A program made the translations under genes and the position numbers. A DNA stretch of 64,000 bases from Swaminathania salitolerans (GTDB lineage Bacteria; Pseudomonadota; Alphaproteobacteria; Acetobacterales; Acetobacteraceae), in assembly GCF_025994315.1 (NCBI RefSeq), contig NZ_BAQE01000007.1. One strand, given 5' to 3'. This document shows positions 32,823 through 41,231 of the stretch, piece by piece. Positions within the stretch are counted from its first letter, which is position 1; every line of letters begins with the position of its first letter. The notes beneath the pieces were generated by a model. It searched no databases. It worked only from the letters and a program-made list of their open reading frames with translations, and was not told the origin of the DNA.

Positions 32823-34690
32823 GCGCTGCGTCCTATCGTCACCGGCCCGGTGGGCGTAAGCCGGACCGGAACCGAAAGGGTGAAACAGGCCCCCACACCC
32901 CGGCCATCCGTCAGATTGGCATCTTCTATATCGATGCTGCCCCCATGGGCTTCGATCACCCCATAGGCGATGGCAAGCCCGAGCCCCGTCCCCATTCCTA
33001 CCGGTTTCGTCGTGAAGAAAGGCTCAAAGACGCGCGCCCTCAGATCCGACGGGATACCCGGGCCGTCATCGGCGATGCTGATCACATAGCTCGCGCCGCT
33101 CTCGGTCTGCCGCAGAAGCGTCTCGATGACGATCCGCCCGAAGATCGCTCCCGGCTCGGGTGCATGGGCCTCGGCGCGCATATGAATGGCGTCGGCCGCA
33201 TTGCTGACGATGTTCATGACCACCTGATGAAGCAGGGCGGGCTGGCAGACCAGCATACGCGGTGCAGCAAGATGACGCTCGACCACGATCTCGCGGCCGA
33301 ATTTGTGAGCCAGCAGCGCCAGAGCCGTATCGATCGCCTCAACGACATCGACATCCTGGAACGCGCTCTCGTCCAGTCTTGAGAACCGGCGCAGGCTGAG
33401 CACGAGATTCTGGATGCGCTGAAGCCCGAGACGCATCGACCCGATCCGGCTGACGCATTTCTCCAGCAAGGCGAGCTGGGTGGGCTGGAGCGGCCCCTCC
33501 GATTCGGTAAGGCGCTTCAAGGCCCGCGCAACGGTCTCCTCATGCGCCAGCGTGAACGCCAGAGGATTGTTGATTTCATGGGCGATTCCGGCCACCAGCT
33601 CGCCCAGGGACGCCATCTTGGCCGTCTGGACCAGTTTTGCCTGGGTTTCGATCAGACGGGCATTGGCGTCGGCCAGTTCGGCATTGGCATGGGCAAGGGC
33701 TTCGGCCATCGCCGCCTTTGCCGCGATGGCCCGCGCCTCGCTCTGCGCGGTCTGGAGGGCCACCTCGCGCACCTGACGCTTGATTTCCTGCTGTCGGATC
33801 TCGTCCTGCGCCAGCTTGCGCCGCACGAGCACGCGGATACGCAGCGCAAGGACATCGGGCGCGATATCGCTCGGCACCAGGTCATCGAGACCGGCATCGA
33901 ACAGATCGGCCGCAGAATGACGCCGGAAACGATCCGCATCCACGATTCCGAGAATGCGAAACGACGTCCCCCCTGCCTCGAGCACATCCTGACGCCGCGC
34001 ATCGAGCCTGCGGCAGAAATTGACCCCGTCGAGCTGGCGCGAGGTCAGGTCGAGCACGAGACAATCCGGCCCGTCATCCCCGCCCAGCCAGGCCCCGTGG
34101 ATGAGTTCGCTCGATGCCGAGACGGTCGTGACCGTATGCCCGTCCCGCCAGAGCAGCTCGCCCAGGGACGCACCCGATGCATCGCGTTCCCAGCTCGCAT
34201 TATCGGGAAAATCCTCGTCCAGCTCCTCGTTCTTGGGGCTCGTCACGATCACGATCCGGGCGCGGCGGAACCGTCCGGCCTCCTCGGCCTGCAGAAAATC
34301 CGAGCCCTCGCGCAGGAGCGCCCTGATACGCAGGACCAGCAGATCGGGATGCGCCGATTTCGAGATATACGCATCGGCACCGCTCTCGAGCCCCTCACGC
34401 TCGAGACCGGGCGCCACATCCTCGGTCAGCATGAGAATCGGGATCGAACGCGTATGGGTGTTCATGCGGAACTGACGGGCCATCTGCCCGCCATTCATTC
34501 CGGGAAGATGATAATCCGCGACCACCAGATCGGGCAGTCCGTCATCGAGGCAGGAGAGCGCCTCCTCTCCGCTCGCGACCCGCCGGACAGCGAAACCGGA
34601 GGCCTCCAGAAGGGTATTGAGCGTACTCGCCTGCTCGTCCGATTCCTCGACGAGGAGTATCAGCGGAGGCGGGGATTCGCAGCTGGTCAT
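32819..34690 (-). CDS. Hybrid histidine kinase with an N-terminal receiver and a second receiver-like domain
   Basis: A 623-residue cytoplasmic protein. Receiver 1 spans about residues 9-122 (Asp59 in VVADYHLPG, Lys in ISKSA). A second receiver-like fold follows (about 145-300, CLVLDLTSRQLDG). A coiled coil of Ala/Glu/Lys type comes next (about 300-360), then HisKA with GELVAGIAHEINNPLAF and an ATPase domain with NIVSNAADAI, DDGPGIP and GTGLGLAIAYGV. There is no membrane helix, so input must come from other kinases through the receivers or from cytoplasmic cues. It is the first gene of the pair and diverges from the ftsEX operon. Confidence 0.9.
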   Translation of the reverse strand: MTSCESPPPLILLVEESDEQASTLNTLLEASGFAVRRVASGEEALSCLDDGLPDLVVADYHLPGMNGGQMARQFRMNTHTRSIPILMLTEDVAPGLEREGLESGADAYISKSAHPDLLVLRIRALLREGSDFLQAEEAGRFRRARIVIVTSPKNEELDEDFPDNASWERDASGASLGELLWRDGHTVTTVSASSELIHGAWLGGDDGPDCLVLDLTSRQLDGVNFCRRLDARRQDVLEAGGTSFRILGIVDADRFRRHSAADLFDAGLDDLVPSDIAPDVLALRIRVLVRRKLAQDEIRQQEIKRQVREVALQTAQSEARAIAAKAAMAEALAHANAELADANARLIETQAKLVQTAKMASLGELVAGIAHEINNPLAFTLAHEETVARALKRLTESEGPLQPTQLALLEKCVSRIGSMRLGLQRIQNLVLSLRRFSRLDESAFQDVDVVEAIDTALALLAHKFGREIVVERHLAAPRMLVCQPALLHQVVMNIVSNAADAIHMRAEAHAPEPGAIFGRIVIETLLRQTESGASYVISIADDGPGIPSDLRARVFEPFFTTKPVGMGTGLGLAIAYGVIEAHGGSIDIEDANLTDGRGVGACFTLSVPVRLTPTGPVTIGRSA

Positions 34691-34727
34691 ACCGTCATCG
34701 CGACCGTCATGCGCATTCCTTGTTCCA

Positions 34728-34753
34728 GTGAGTTCGATCCGGTGAGTTCGATC
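34728..34753. repeat. Direct repeat in the divergent kinase/ftsEX control region
   Basis: GTGAGTTCGATC occurs twice with a 14-bp period. It lies 38 bp upstream of the minus-strand kinase start and about 120 bp upstream of the plus-strand membrane protein gene. It could be a tandem regulator site or another short repeat expansion. Confidence 0.5.
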
Positions 34754-34870
34754 TCACGCGATCATTGCATTTCATCGCCGCCGCAGCTACCTCAACGACT
34801 GTCACTCTGGCCAGCCCCGACCGGGACAGGTTCACCCTCCGATCCGCCAACGACAAGCCGAAAGCGTCTC

Positions 34871-35281
34871 ATGGAAGTTCCGACCCGCCCGTCCCTGACA
34901 CGGCTCGCCACCTCGAGCGAGGACCGTGCGACGCCACCGGCATCGGGCCTTACCCTGATACGCACGGCGTTCTGGGCCGTTTGCTATTTCGTGTTCTATT
35001 TCGCCCAGCAGGTCGCTGAAATCCTGGCCCCGCTCTGTCTCGTGATCGGGATCGGATGGATGGCCCTGCCGCGCGCCCTCGCTGCCATCACGACCGGACC
35101 GGCCGCATCGGACCCGCAGGCGATCGACGTCATGAACCACGTCGTGGGCAGCATTCCGCAGCGTATCGCCTTTGCCGGTCACGTCCTGACGCCGGGCGGC
35201 CTCGTATTCGATGGCGTCCTGCTGATGGCGCTCGCGGCTCTGGGCGCGACGATCGCCGCCGTGGCTTCGCGGAACATGTAG
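34871..35281 (+). CDS. Small membrane protein preceding ftsE
   Basis: A 136-residue protein with a first hydrophobic helix at about residues 31-61 and a second at about 107-131. Between them lies a polar loop (PAASDPQAIDVMNHVVGS). I do not recognise a family. ATG 34871 is the last start before the first helix; no strong ribosome-binding site helps to decide. It ends 20 bp before ftsE on the same strand, so it is probably co-transcribed with ftsEX and could be an envelope or division accessory protein; this is inference from position only. Confidence 0.6.
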   Translation: MEVPTRPSLTRLATSSEDRATPPASGLTLIRTAFWAVCYFVFYFAQQVAEILAPLCLVIGIGWMALPRALAAITTGPAASDPQAIDVMNHVVGSIPQRIAFAGHVLTPGGLVFDGVLLMALAALGATIAAVASRNM

Positions 35282-35301
35282 GTTCGCTTTCCGAGGCAGT
35301 C

Positions 35302-36015
35302 ATGATCCGGTTTCGCGACGTCAGCTATGCCCATGGCCGGGCGCGTCACAACGCCCGCGGACAGCCGGTACTCCACGGGCTGAGCTTCGAGATCCCCCAG
35401 GGCGGTTTCTACTGGCTTACCGGCCCGTCCGGGGCGGGAAAATCGAGCCTGCTGCGGCTGATGCATCTGGAGACCCTGCCCCAGAGCGGATACGCCGAAA
35501 TTCTCGGCATCGATATCGTCCGTGCCAAACGCAATCAGCGCGCGCATCTGAGACAGCGTATCGGCTTCGTCCCCCAGGATCCGGGACTCCTCGCCGAACT
35601 TTCCGTTTTCGACAATGTGGCCCTGCCCCTTCGCCTTGCCGGCGCCGACCGGGACAGGATCGCCTCCGAGGCCGCAGCGGTTCTCGACTGGCTCGGACTT
35701 CACGACAAGGCAGGCGTCTTTCCGGACCAGCTTTCGGGCGGCGAAAGACAGCGCGTTGCCGTCGCGCGCGCGCTCATCGTACGCCCGGCGCTGCTCCTTG
35801 CCGACGAGCCTACCAATGCCCTTGCGGAAGGTCAGAGCTGGCAGCTGATAGAGGCCTTTGCCACGCTGAGCCGACTCGGCACCACCGTCATCGTCGCAAC
35901 GCATAACGAATCCCTGCTCCGGGGCTTTCCCATGCCGGCCATTGCCCTCGACCGTGGGCGCCAGACCGGCAACGGCGCCAGTGCCTCCCCCCGTCGGAGC
36001 GATCCGCACAGATGA
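35302..36015 (+). CDS. ftsE: Cell-division ABC ATPase FtsE
   Basis: A 237-residue ATPase that acts with FtsX at the division ring to control septal peptidoglycan hydrolases. Walker A GPSGAGKSS is at residues 41-49. The Q-loop GFVPQDPG, signature LSGGERQRVAVARA, Walker B LLLADEPTN and H-loop VATHNE are all intact. ATG 35302 is chosen from the start of the ABC fold (MIRFRDVSYAHG). The tail is longer than usual by about 15 basic residues. Its stop overlaps the ftsX start by ATGA. Confidence 0.92.
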   Translation: MIRFRDVSYAHGRARHNARGQPVLHGLSFEIPQGGFYWLTGPSGAGKSSLLRLMHLETLPQSGYAEILGIDIVRAKRNQRAHLRQRIGFVPQDPGLLAELSVFDNVALPLRLAGADRDRIASEAAAVLDWLGLHDKAGVFPDQLSGGERQRVAVARALIVRPALLLADEPTNALAEGQSWQLIEAFATLSRLGTTVIVATHNESLLRGFPMPAIALDRGRQTGNGASASPRRSDPHR

Positions 36016-36920
36016 GCCGGGCGCTTCCCGACGGACTGCATCTCGGACGCCGCGACCGGGGTCTCATCCCCGTTATCGCAGCGGTTGCCGCCATTGCCTC
36101 CCTCGCTCTCGGCGGATGGAATGCGGCCCGCTCCCTCTCGCGGGAATGGCGGACCGGAGCCGGTCAGCAGGTCACGATCGAGATCCCCGATTTCACGGGG
36201 GAGGCACATCGCAAGGCAGAGCGCCTCGTGAAGGTTCTCGGCGCCGATCCGGGGGTGGACTCCATATCCATCCTCTCCGAGGACGATCTCAGGACGGTAT
36301 TGCGTCCCTGGCTGGGCACGATGCAGGCGCGCCTTTCGGACCTGCCGGAAATCCTGACCATGACCCGCAGACCCGGACACCCCCGCACGAATCTTCCCGC
36401 CGTTCTCGACACGCTGGCCCCGGGCGCGATCGTGGAAGAGAATGCGACCTGGGGCGCCCGGCTCTCCCTTCTGGGAGAGAGCCTCCAGGCCTGTGCCTGG
36501 CTTGCGGTGATGCTTGCGGGAATCGCCACCGCTGGCGTGACCACCCTCTCGGTACGCGTGACGCTGATCGCACGACGCCGCACCATAGAGATCCTGCACG
36601 GTCTGGGTGCCGCAGACAGTCTGATCGCCCGTCGCATTGCCTGGCGCAGCGCCAGCCTCGGTCTGGCGGGCGGGGCCATCGGCATGGTTCTGGGCTATGC
36701 CGCTCTGGCCATCCTTCACCGACTCGTTCTGCCCTTTCTGGATCATCAGGGCGGGGAGCACGCGCTCTGGCCGTCGGGCATCGCCGAATGGATCTCTGCG
36801 CTGCTGTCCATCCCGGCATCCCTGATCCAGTCCCTGCTCGGCGTCCCTGTCCTTGTCGCGCTTCTGAGCTTCGTCGTGGCGCAAGGCACCGTCAGGCTCT
36901 GGCTGAGGAGGCTTCCCTGA
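36012..36920 (+). CDS. ftsX: Cell-division permease-like protein FtsX
   Basis: A 302-residue inner-membrane protein. It has one N-terminal helix (about 24-40), a periplasmic domain (about 45-150) and three C-terminal helices (about 160-185, 210-240 and 265-295), the FtsX layout. RRRTIEILHGLGAADSLIARRIAWR is the conserved cytoplasmic loop that contacts FtsE. It overlaps ftsE by four bases, and its stop overlaps a CTG that seems to start the next gene. Confidence 0.9.
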   Translation: MSRALPDGLHLGRRDRGLIPVIAAVAAIASLALGGWNAARSLSREWRTGAGQQVTIEIPDFTGEAHRKAERLVKVLGADPGVDSISILSEDDLRTVLRPWLGTMQARLSDLPEILTMTRRPGHPRTNLPAVLDTLAPGAIVEENATWGARLSLLGESLQACAWLAVMLAGIATAGVTTLSVRVTLIARRRTIEILHGLGAADSLIARRIAWRSASLGLAGGAIGMVLGYAALAILHRLVLPFLDHQGGEHALWPSGIAEWISALLSIPASLIQSLLGVPVLVALLSFVVAQGTVRLWLRRLP

Positions 36921-37519
36921 AACGCTGGGTCTTCCTCCCCCTCGCGCTGCTCCTTGCTGCAGGACTCTGGGGCGCGGGATTTGCCTGGTTCTGTATCGAT
37001 GCGCTCAATCCCGTTCCGCCCTCCATCCCGTGCGGGGGCCGATGCGACGGTATCGTCGCGCTGACGGGAGGGCGCGACCGGATCGAGGCGTCTCTGGCTC
37101 TGCTCGCCCGGGGGGCCGGTCGGGAGCTCCTGATTTCGGGTGTCGACCCGCACGCGACACTGGCGCAGCTCACCGGGCGGTCGCCGGTAAGCCTCACACC
37201 GGAACTCGCCTCACGGATCACCCTCGGGCGCCGCGCCGTCTCGACGATCGGAAACGGTGTGGAAACCGCGACATGGGCGACCCGCAACCGGATCCACAGC
37301 CTCATCGTCGTCACAGCCGGATACCATATCCGCCGGGCGATGATCGAACTGCATCGCGCGGCCCCGACGCTCGCGCTGCATCCCTACCCCATCCGCTCGC
37401 CGGTATCGCGGCGCGCGCCGGACAGGGCGACCCTGCGGCTGCTGCTGCAGGAATACATGAAATGGATCGGCTCCCATCTCGGCCTTTCACGGGGCGTCAA
37501 TCTCACGCCCAAAACCTGA
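36917..37519 (+). CDS. YdcF/DUF218-family membrane protein with an apparent CTG start
   Basis: A 200-residue protein with one N-terminal membrane helix, then a DUF218 domain. The domain has GIVALTGGRDRIEASLALL, ELLISGVDP, a GNGVETATWATRNRIHSLIVVTAGYHIRRAM segment and LQEYMKWIGSHLG. Relatives are envelope proteins of poorly known function (YdcF, SanA, ElyC), some tied to cell-wall polymer synthesis. No ATG, GTG or TTG occurs in frame near the start. A strong GAGGAGG at 36905-36911 lies five bases before CTG 36917, which overlaps the ftsX stop as CTGA. This gives a third envelope gene coupled to ftsEX. Confidence 0.85.
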   Translation: MKRWVFLPLALLLAAGLWGAGFAWFCIDALNPVPPSIPCGGRCDGIVALTGGRDRIEASLALLARGAGRELLISGVDPHATLAQLTGRSPVSLTPELASRITLGRRAVSTIGNGVETATWATRNRIHSLIVVTAGYHIRRAMIELHRAAPTLALHPYPIRSPVSRRAPDRATLRLLLQEYMKWIGSHLGLSRGVNLTPKT

Positions 37520-37582
37520 CTCCCTTTCCTCCCGCTTTCGGTCTAGTGATCGTGCCGAGCCTAGCCGAACAGGAAGGAAAGC

Positions 37583-38326
37583 ATGATCCGGGTCCGCGCC
37601 CTTCTCTTCATCGTCTATTTCGTCACACTCACCCTGGTCATGGGTCTGGGGGCGCTGCCGATCCGCATCCTTCGCCGTCGTGATGCGGCGCTCCGCTATG
37701 CACAGCGCTGGTCCGCCCTGACGCTCTGGGGGCTGTCGGCCTTCTGCCGGATCCGGATCCGGGTCGTCGGCACGGATCACCTGCCGGATGGCCCCTGCCT
37801 GATCGCCGCTCAGCACCAGTCGTATTTCGACGGTTTCGTCTGGATGAATCTCGTCCGGAACCCCGCTTACGTCATCAAGCAGGAGCTCACCCGGATTCCG
37901 TTCGTCGGCCCCATGCTTCTGCTCTCCGGCATGATCCCGGTCGAACGCAGCGCGGGTGCCAGGGCCCTCCGCTCACTCATGAAAGCATCGCAGGATCATT
38001 TCGACAGGGATCGTCAGATCATCATCTTCCCCGAGGGCACCCGTACCGCCCCGGGCAAGCGCGTGGCTCTTCAGCCCGGGATCGTGGCGCTGGCCAAACA
38101 GGCCTCCGTACCGATCATCCCGGTCGCGACGAATTCAGGCCTCCACTGGCCGCGTCGGGGCTGGCTGATGCAGCCGGGAGAGATCGTCGTCGCCATCGGC
38201 GCACCCGTACCCGGCAGCGCCGGACGGGCATCGCTCATCGACTCCATCTATCGCTCATGGAATACACTCAGCGAGCGGGAGAATATCCCCCACCCTGTGG
38301 ATAACTCTGTGGACCCAGAGTATTGA
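37583..38326 (+). CDS. plsC: 1-acyl-sn-glycerol-3-phosphate acyltransferase
   Basis: Membrane enzyme of 247 residues that adds the second acyl chain to lysophosphatidic acid. The catalytic HxxxxD motif is His78 to Asp83 in HQSYFDG. The phosphate-binding motif FPEGTR is at 149-154, and the third block is AKQASVPIIPVATNSG. One N-terminal helix anchors it. ATG 37583 has GGAAGGAAAG just upstream. The gene follows the YdcF-like gene by 63 bp. Confidence 0.95.
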   Translation: MIRVRALLFIVYFVTLTLVMGLGALPIRILRRRDAALRYAQRWSALTLWGLSAFCRIRIRVVGTDHLPDGPCLIAAQHQSYFDGFVWMNLVRNPAYVIKQELTRIPFVGPMLLLSGMIPVERSAGARALRSLMKASQDHFDRDRQIIIFPEGTRTAPGKRVALQPGIVALAKQASVPIIPVATNSGLHWPRRGWLMQPGEIVVAIGAPVPGSAGRASLIDSIYRSWNTLSERENIPHPVDNSVDPEY

Positions 38327-38678
38327 CATCAGTATTTTCCAAGGGAGTTCGCTCCGCGGCCATGCCCGGCCCGATCGGACTCCGGACAATCCCGCGCGAC
38401 GTTGCGCGAAAGACGACGTCAAGCAAAAAAATACGTCAAAACGCCCATTTTCCGGGATTTTACAGGACTCGCCCGCTCCGGGATTGGGGAAGGTCGCGCC
38501 GTCTAGCACAGAGTTTCCCCCTTTCCTAGTCTCCATGAGAACGGTTCCGCTTTTCCCCCCATCGGGACTGTGGGAGCTTTGGGGATAAAACGGGACAAAC
38601 CTGCGGAAAGCCTTGATCGATGCACCTGTCAGATCACGTCGCGCCTCCTTCTGCCTCTTTCGGACAAGGCGCCCTGCC
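38327..38678. other. Long non-coding interval after plsC with a GGGA triplet motif
   Basis: About 350 bases without a credible gene on either strand. It is richer in A/T runs than its surroundings, with AAAAAAATACGTCAAAA near 38425 and TTTTCCGGGATTTT near 38450. The octamer CCGGGATT occurs twice (about 38452 and 38479). A triple xGGGA array lies at 38571-38595. No terminator with a T tract follows plsC. The interval probably holds the promoter of the downstream gene. Confidence 0.6.
38571..38595 (+). promoter_or_regulatory. Three xGGGA pentamers at exact 10-bp spacing
   Basis: TGGGA (38571), GGGGA (38581) and CGGGA (38591) lie one helical turn apart, 84 bp before the proposed start of the downstream gene. 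Such spaced GGG repeats resemble the direct repeats reported for MraZ-type regulators. No mraZ gene lies in this window, and the site is in the wrong place for the division and cell-wall (dcw) cluster. Confidence 0.3.
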
Positions 38679-39728
38679 ATGAGGAAAAACCGCAAGATGT
38701 CGCGTCCCGGCGCACGAATCCCGGCAGGAATCCGGACGACCGTCATAGCGACTCTCGTGGTGCTTCTGGCAGGACTTGCGATCGGGACGGCGGCACTGAT
38801 CGCGCTTGCGCGCATGCCTCCACCCGCAGAGACGCTGGCGCTGCTGAGCAGGCGTGCCGAGCAGCAGGGGCTGCGTTTCGGCGCGTCCTCGGCGCACATC
38901 GCAGGCCGGTCGCTCATGCCCGTTCTGACGATCGAGCATCCGCGCCTGATGGACGGATCGCGCTGGGGGCTGACAGCGGATCGCCTCGTCCTGAGCCGTA
39001 ATCCGCTTCACCCTCTCAGCGTCGTCTTTCATCTGGAGGGGGCGCGGTTTCTGAGGACCGGGGACGCCCTCGTCGTGACCGCCTCCCCCGTCGAAGGTCG
39101 CTTCGTACCCTCGTCGGGCCGGACCCTGTTCCGGACCCGCCAGATCGTCATCATGCCGGGCGATCCGGCGCTTCTGCGTCTGGCGATCCTCCAGAACGTC
39201 TCGGCAATCGCTCTCGTACCGCCAGTCGGCGCCAGAGCGGAAATCTCCTGGGCCATCGATCTCCGGGCCGAACGCGGACTCGTCCAGCCCGGCAGCGCGC
39301 TCTCCCGTGTCCTGGCCCCTTCCGTTCTGTCGGCTCTTCCGAAACCGACAGGGCTCCGCCTCGTTCTCACCAGACCGGGCGGTCGAACGCCGGATGCGAA
39401 TTCCCGCCCCGGGCATGAGCTTTTTTTAATCCAGACCGCCGAGGCCTCCTTTGGTCCCCTTCGCTGTACATTAAGGGGACATGTCGAATCCGGAGGAAAC
39501 CGGCATCTGTCGCTGCATCTCGACGGACTTCGAAAAGCGGCAAGTCTGTGGCTCGCGCAGGCGGAATCGTCTCATGACGATACCCCGGAACAGGCGCAGA
39601 TCCGCGGCTTTCTGAATGAACATGCAGCAAGTTTTCCGGACCGTCTGGACCTTGCCCTGCCCGGCAAGCACGATAACATTTCATTGCAAAATCACATATT
39701 CGCGATATTATCCGCGCACTCCCGATGA
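38679..39728 (+). CDS. DUF2125-like exported/membrane-anchored protein
   Basis: A 349-residue protein with a basic N-terminus and one membrane helix (TTVIATLVVLLAGLAIG). A large beta-rich periplasmic part follows. The layout, with GLRFGASSAHIAGRS, LTIEHPRLMDGSRWGLTADRL and VVFHLEGARFLRTGDALVV, resembles DUF2125 proteins of alphaproteobacteria, themselves similar in build to AsmA-like proteins. Function is unknown. Starts at 38613, 38679 and 38697 are all possible; 38679 places the helix soonest after a short basic segment. A candidate promoter for the oxidase genes lies inside its 3' end. Confidence 0.65.
   Translation: MRKNRKMSRPGARIPAGIRTTVIATLVVLLAGLAIGTAALIALARMPPPAETLALLSRRAEQQGLRFGASSAHIAGRSLMPVLTIEHPRLMDGSRWGLTADRLVLSRNPLHPLSVVFHLEGARFLRTGDALVVTASPVEGRFVPSSGRTLFRTRQIVIMPGDPALLRLAILQNVSAIALVPPVGARAEISWAIDLRAERGLVQPGSALSRVLAPSVLSALPKPTGLRLVLTRPGGRTPDANSRPGHELFLIQTAEASFGPLRCTLRGHVESGGNRHLSLHLDGLRKAASLWLAQAESSHDDTPEQAQIRGFLNEHAASFPDRLDLALPGKHDNISLQNHIFAILSAHSR
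39684..39711 (+). promoter_or_regulatory. Candidate promoter of the cioAB oxidase operon
   Basis: TTGCAA, a 16-bp spacer and TATTAT lie in an unusually AT-rich stretch, about 100 bp before the oxidase start. It sits within the last codons of the preceding gene. No FNR/ANR-type dyad was seen nearby. Confidence 0.3.
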
Positions 39729-39813
39729 CCCGGGAAGCAAGCAGGTTCTTAACATCTCCACCCTAGAGTGCTGCTGTCTTCCCTACACAGGCCACTGGCC
39801 GCGGATCCCTGCA

Positions 39814-41223
39814 ATGCCTGACATGAGTGCTCTCTTCCTTGCACGATTGCAATTCGCGTTTACCGTCGGATTCCATATCGTCTTCCCCGCTTTTTCCATC
39901 GGTCTGGCGGCCTTTCTGGCCGTGCTCGAGGGCCTCTGGCTCAAGACCGAAAAACCCGTCTATCTCGATTTGTTCAAATACTGGCTCCGGGTCTTCTCCG
40001 TCGTCTTCGCGATGGGTGTCGTCTCCGGACTGGTGATGTCTTACGAGTTCGGCACGAACTGGTCGCAATTCTCCCAGAAGGCCGGGCCGATCCTCGGTCC
40101 GATGCTCGCCTACGAGGTGATGACCGCCTTCTTCCTCGAGGCCGGCTTCCTCGGTGTGATGATGTTCGGCCTCAACCGCGTCGGCAAACGGCTGCATTTC
40201 GCGGCAACGTGCATGGTGTCTCTCGGCACCCTCATCTCCATGAGCTGGATCCTCGCGTCCAATTCCTGGATGCAGACGCCGCGAGGCTACAAGATCGACG
40301 CCGCGACCGGACGCTTCCTTCCCGCGGACTGGTGGGCGATCGTCTTCAATCCGTCCTTCCCCTTCCGCCTCGTGCATATGGCGCTGGCATGCTTTCTCTG
40401 CGTGGCCTTCATCGTCGGTGGCGTGGGCGCGTGGCATCTGCTCAAGGCGCGCCGCCAGCAGCGCAAGCCCACCGAGGCGGTCAAGGTCATGTTCTCCATG
40501 GCCATGTGGATGGCCGCCATCGTCGCGCCTCTCCAGATCCTTGCAGGTGACGCCCATGGCCTGAACACGCTGAAATACCAGCCAGCGAAGATCGCCGCGA
40601 TGGAAGGCGACTGGGAATCCGAAAGCCGGGCTCCCGAGCTTCTGTTCGGCATTCCGGACATGAAGAACGAGACCACCCATTACAAGGTGGGTATCCCCCT
40701 TCTCGGCTCGCTCATCCTGACCCACAGCATCGACGGCAAGGTCCCCGGTCTCAAGGACTATCCAAAGGATCAGAGAGCGCCCTCTCCGATCGTCTTCTTC
40801 AGCTTCCGTATCATGATCGCCTTCGGTGTCCTGATGGCGGGCACGGGTCTCTACTCGCTGTTCCTCCGCTGGAGAGGCAAGCTCTACTCCAACGCGCTGC
40901 TCCATCGTCTGGCCCTCGTACTCACGCCTGCCGGATTCATCGCGCTGCTTTGCGGCTGGGTGACGACCGAGGTGGGACGACAGCCTTTCACGATCTACGG
41001 TCTCCTCCGTACCGTGGACAGTGTCTCGCCCGTGACGCTGCCGAACATGGCGGCCTCCATGACCGCGTTCGTGATCGTCTATTTCATCGTGTTCACGGCC
41101 GGTGTCGGCATCCTGATCCGCGATTTCTCCAAGGAACCCAGCTCCCACGAGCCGGAACCCCCGCGTGACGAACCGCATCGTGCAGCCGGCATCACGCAAG
41201 TCTCCCATCATCCGGCAGAGTGA
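39814..41223 (+). CDS. cioA: Cyanide-insensitive bd-type quinol oxidase subunit I
   Basis: A haem-binding subunit of 469 residues that oxidises ubiquinol and reduces O2 to water. It begins with ALFLARLQFAFTVGFHIVFPAFSIGLA, where the His is a haem ligand. The quinol loop (around LKTEKP... to QILAGDAHGLNTLKYQPAKIAAMEGDWE) is of the short type seen in CIO oxidases. GWVTTEVGRQPFTIYGLLRT is conserved. ATG 39814 and ATG 39823 both fit. The longer frame upstream belongs to the previous gene region. Such oxidases are known from acetic acid bacteria as low-coupling quinol oxidases. Confidence 0.93.
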   Translation: MPDMSALFLARLQFAFTVGFHIVFPAFSIGLAAFLAVLEGLWLKTEKPVYLDLFKYWLRVFSVVFAMGVVSGLVMSYEFGTNWSQFSQKAGPILGPMLAYEVMTAFFLEAGFLGVMMFGLNRVGKRLHFAATCMVSLGTLISMSWILASNSWMQTPRGYKIDAATGRFLPADWWAIVFNPSFPFRLVHMALACFLCVAFIVGGVGAWHLLKARRQQRKPTEAVKVMFSMAMWMAAIVAPLQILAGDAHGLNTLKYQPAKIAAMEGDWESESRAPELLFGIPDMKNETTHYKVGIPLLGSLILTHSIDGKVPGLKDYPKDQRAPSPIVFFSFRIMIAFGVLMAGTGLYSLFLRWRGKLYSNALLHRLALVLTPAGFIALLCGWVTTEVGRQPFTIYGLLRTVDSVSPVTLPNMAASMTAFVIVYFIVFTAGVGILIRDFSKEPSSHEPEPPRDEPHRAAGITQVSHHPAE

Positions 41224-41231
41224 GTCCCATC

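Noticed and set aside
38296..38304. A perfect DnaA box (TGTGGATAA, complement TTATCCACA) near the plsC stop, with a weaker TGTGGACCC beside it.
   Set aside because: One perfect box is expected by chance or as a titration site. There is no cluster, no AT-rich unwinding element and no dnaA/hemE-type neighbour to make it an origin.
38255..38917. A 220-codon minus-strand frame across the plsC end and the DUF2125-like gene.
   Set aside because: No domain, no ribosome-binding site, and it lies opposite a better-supported gene.
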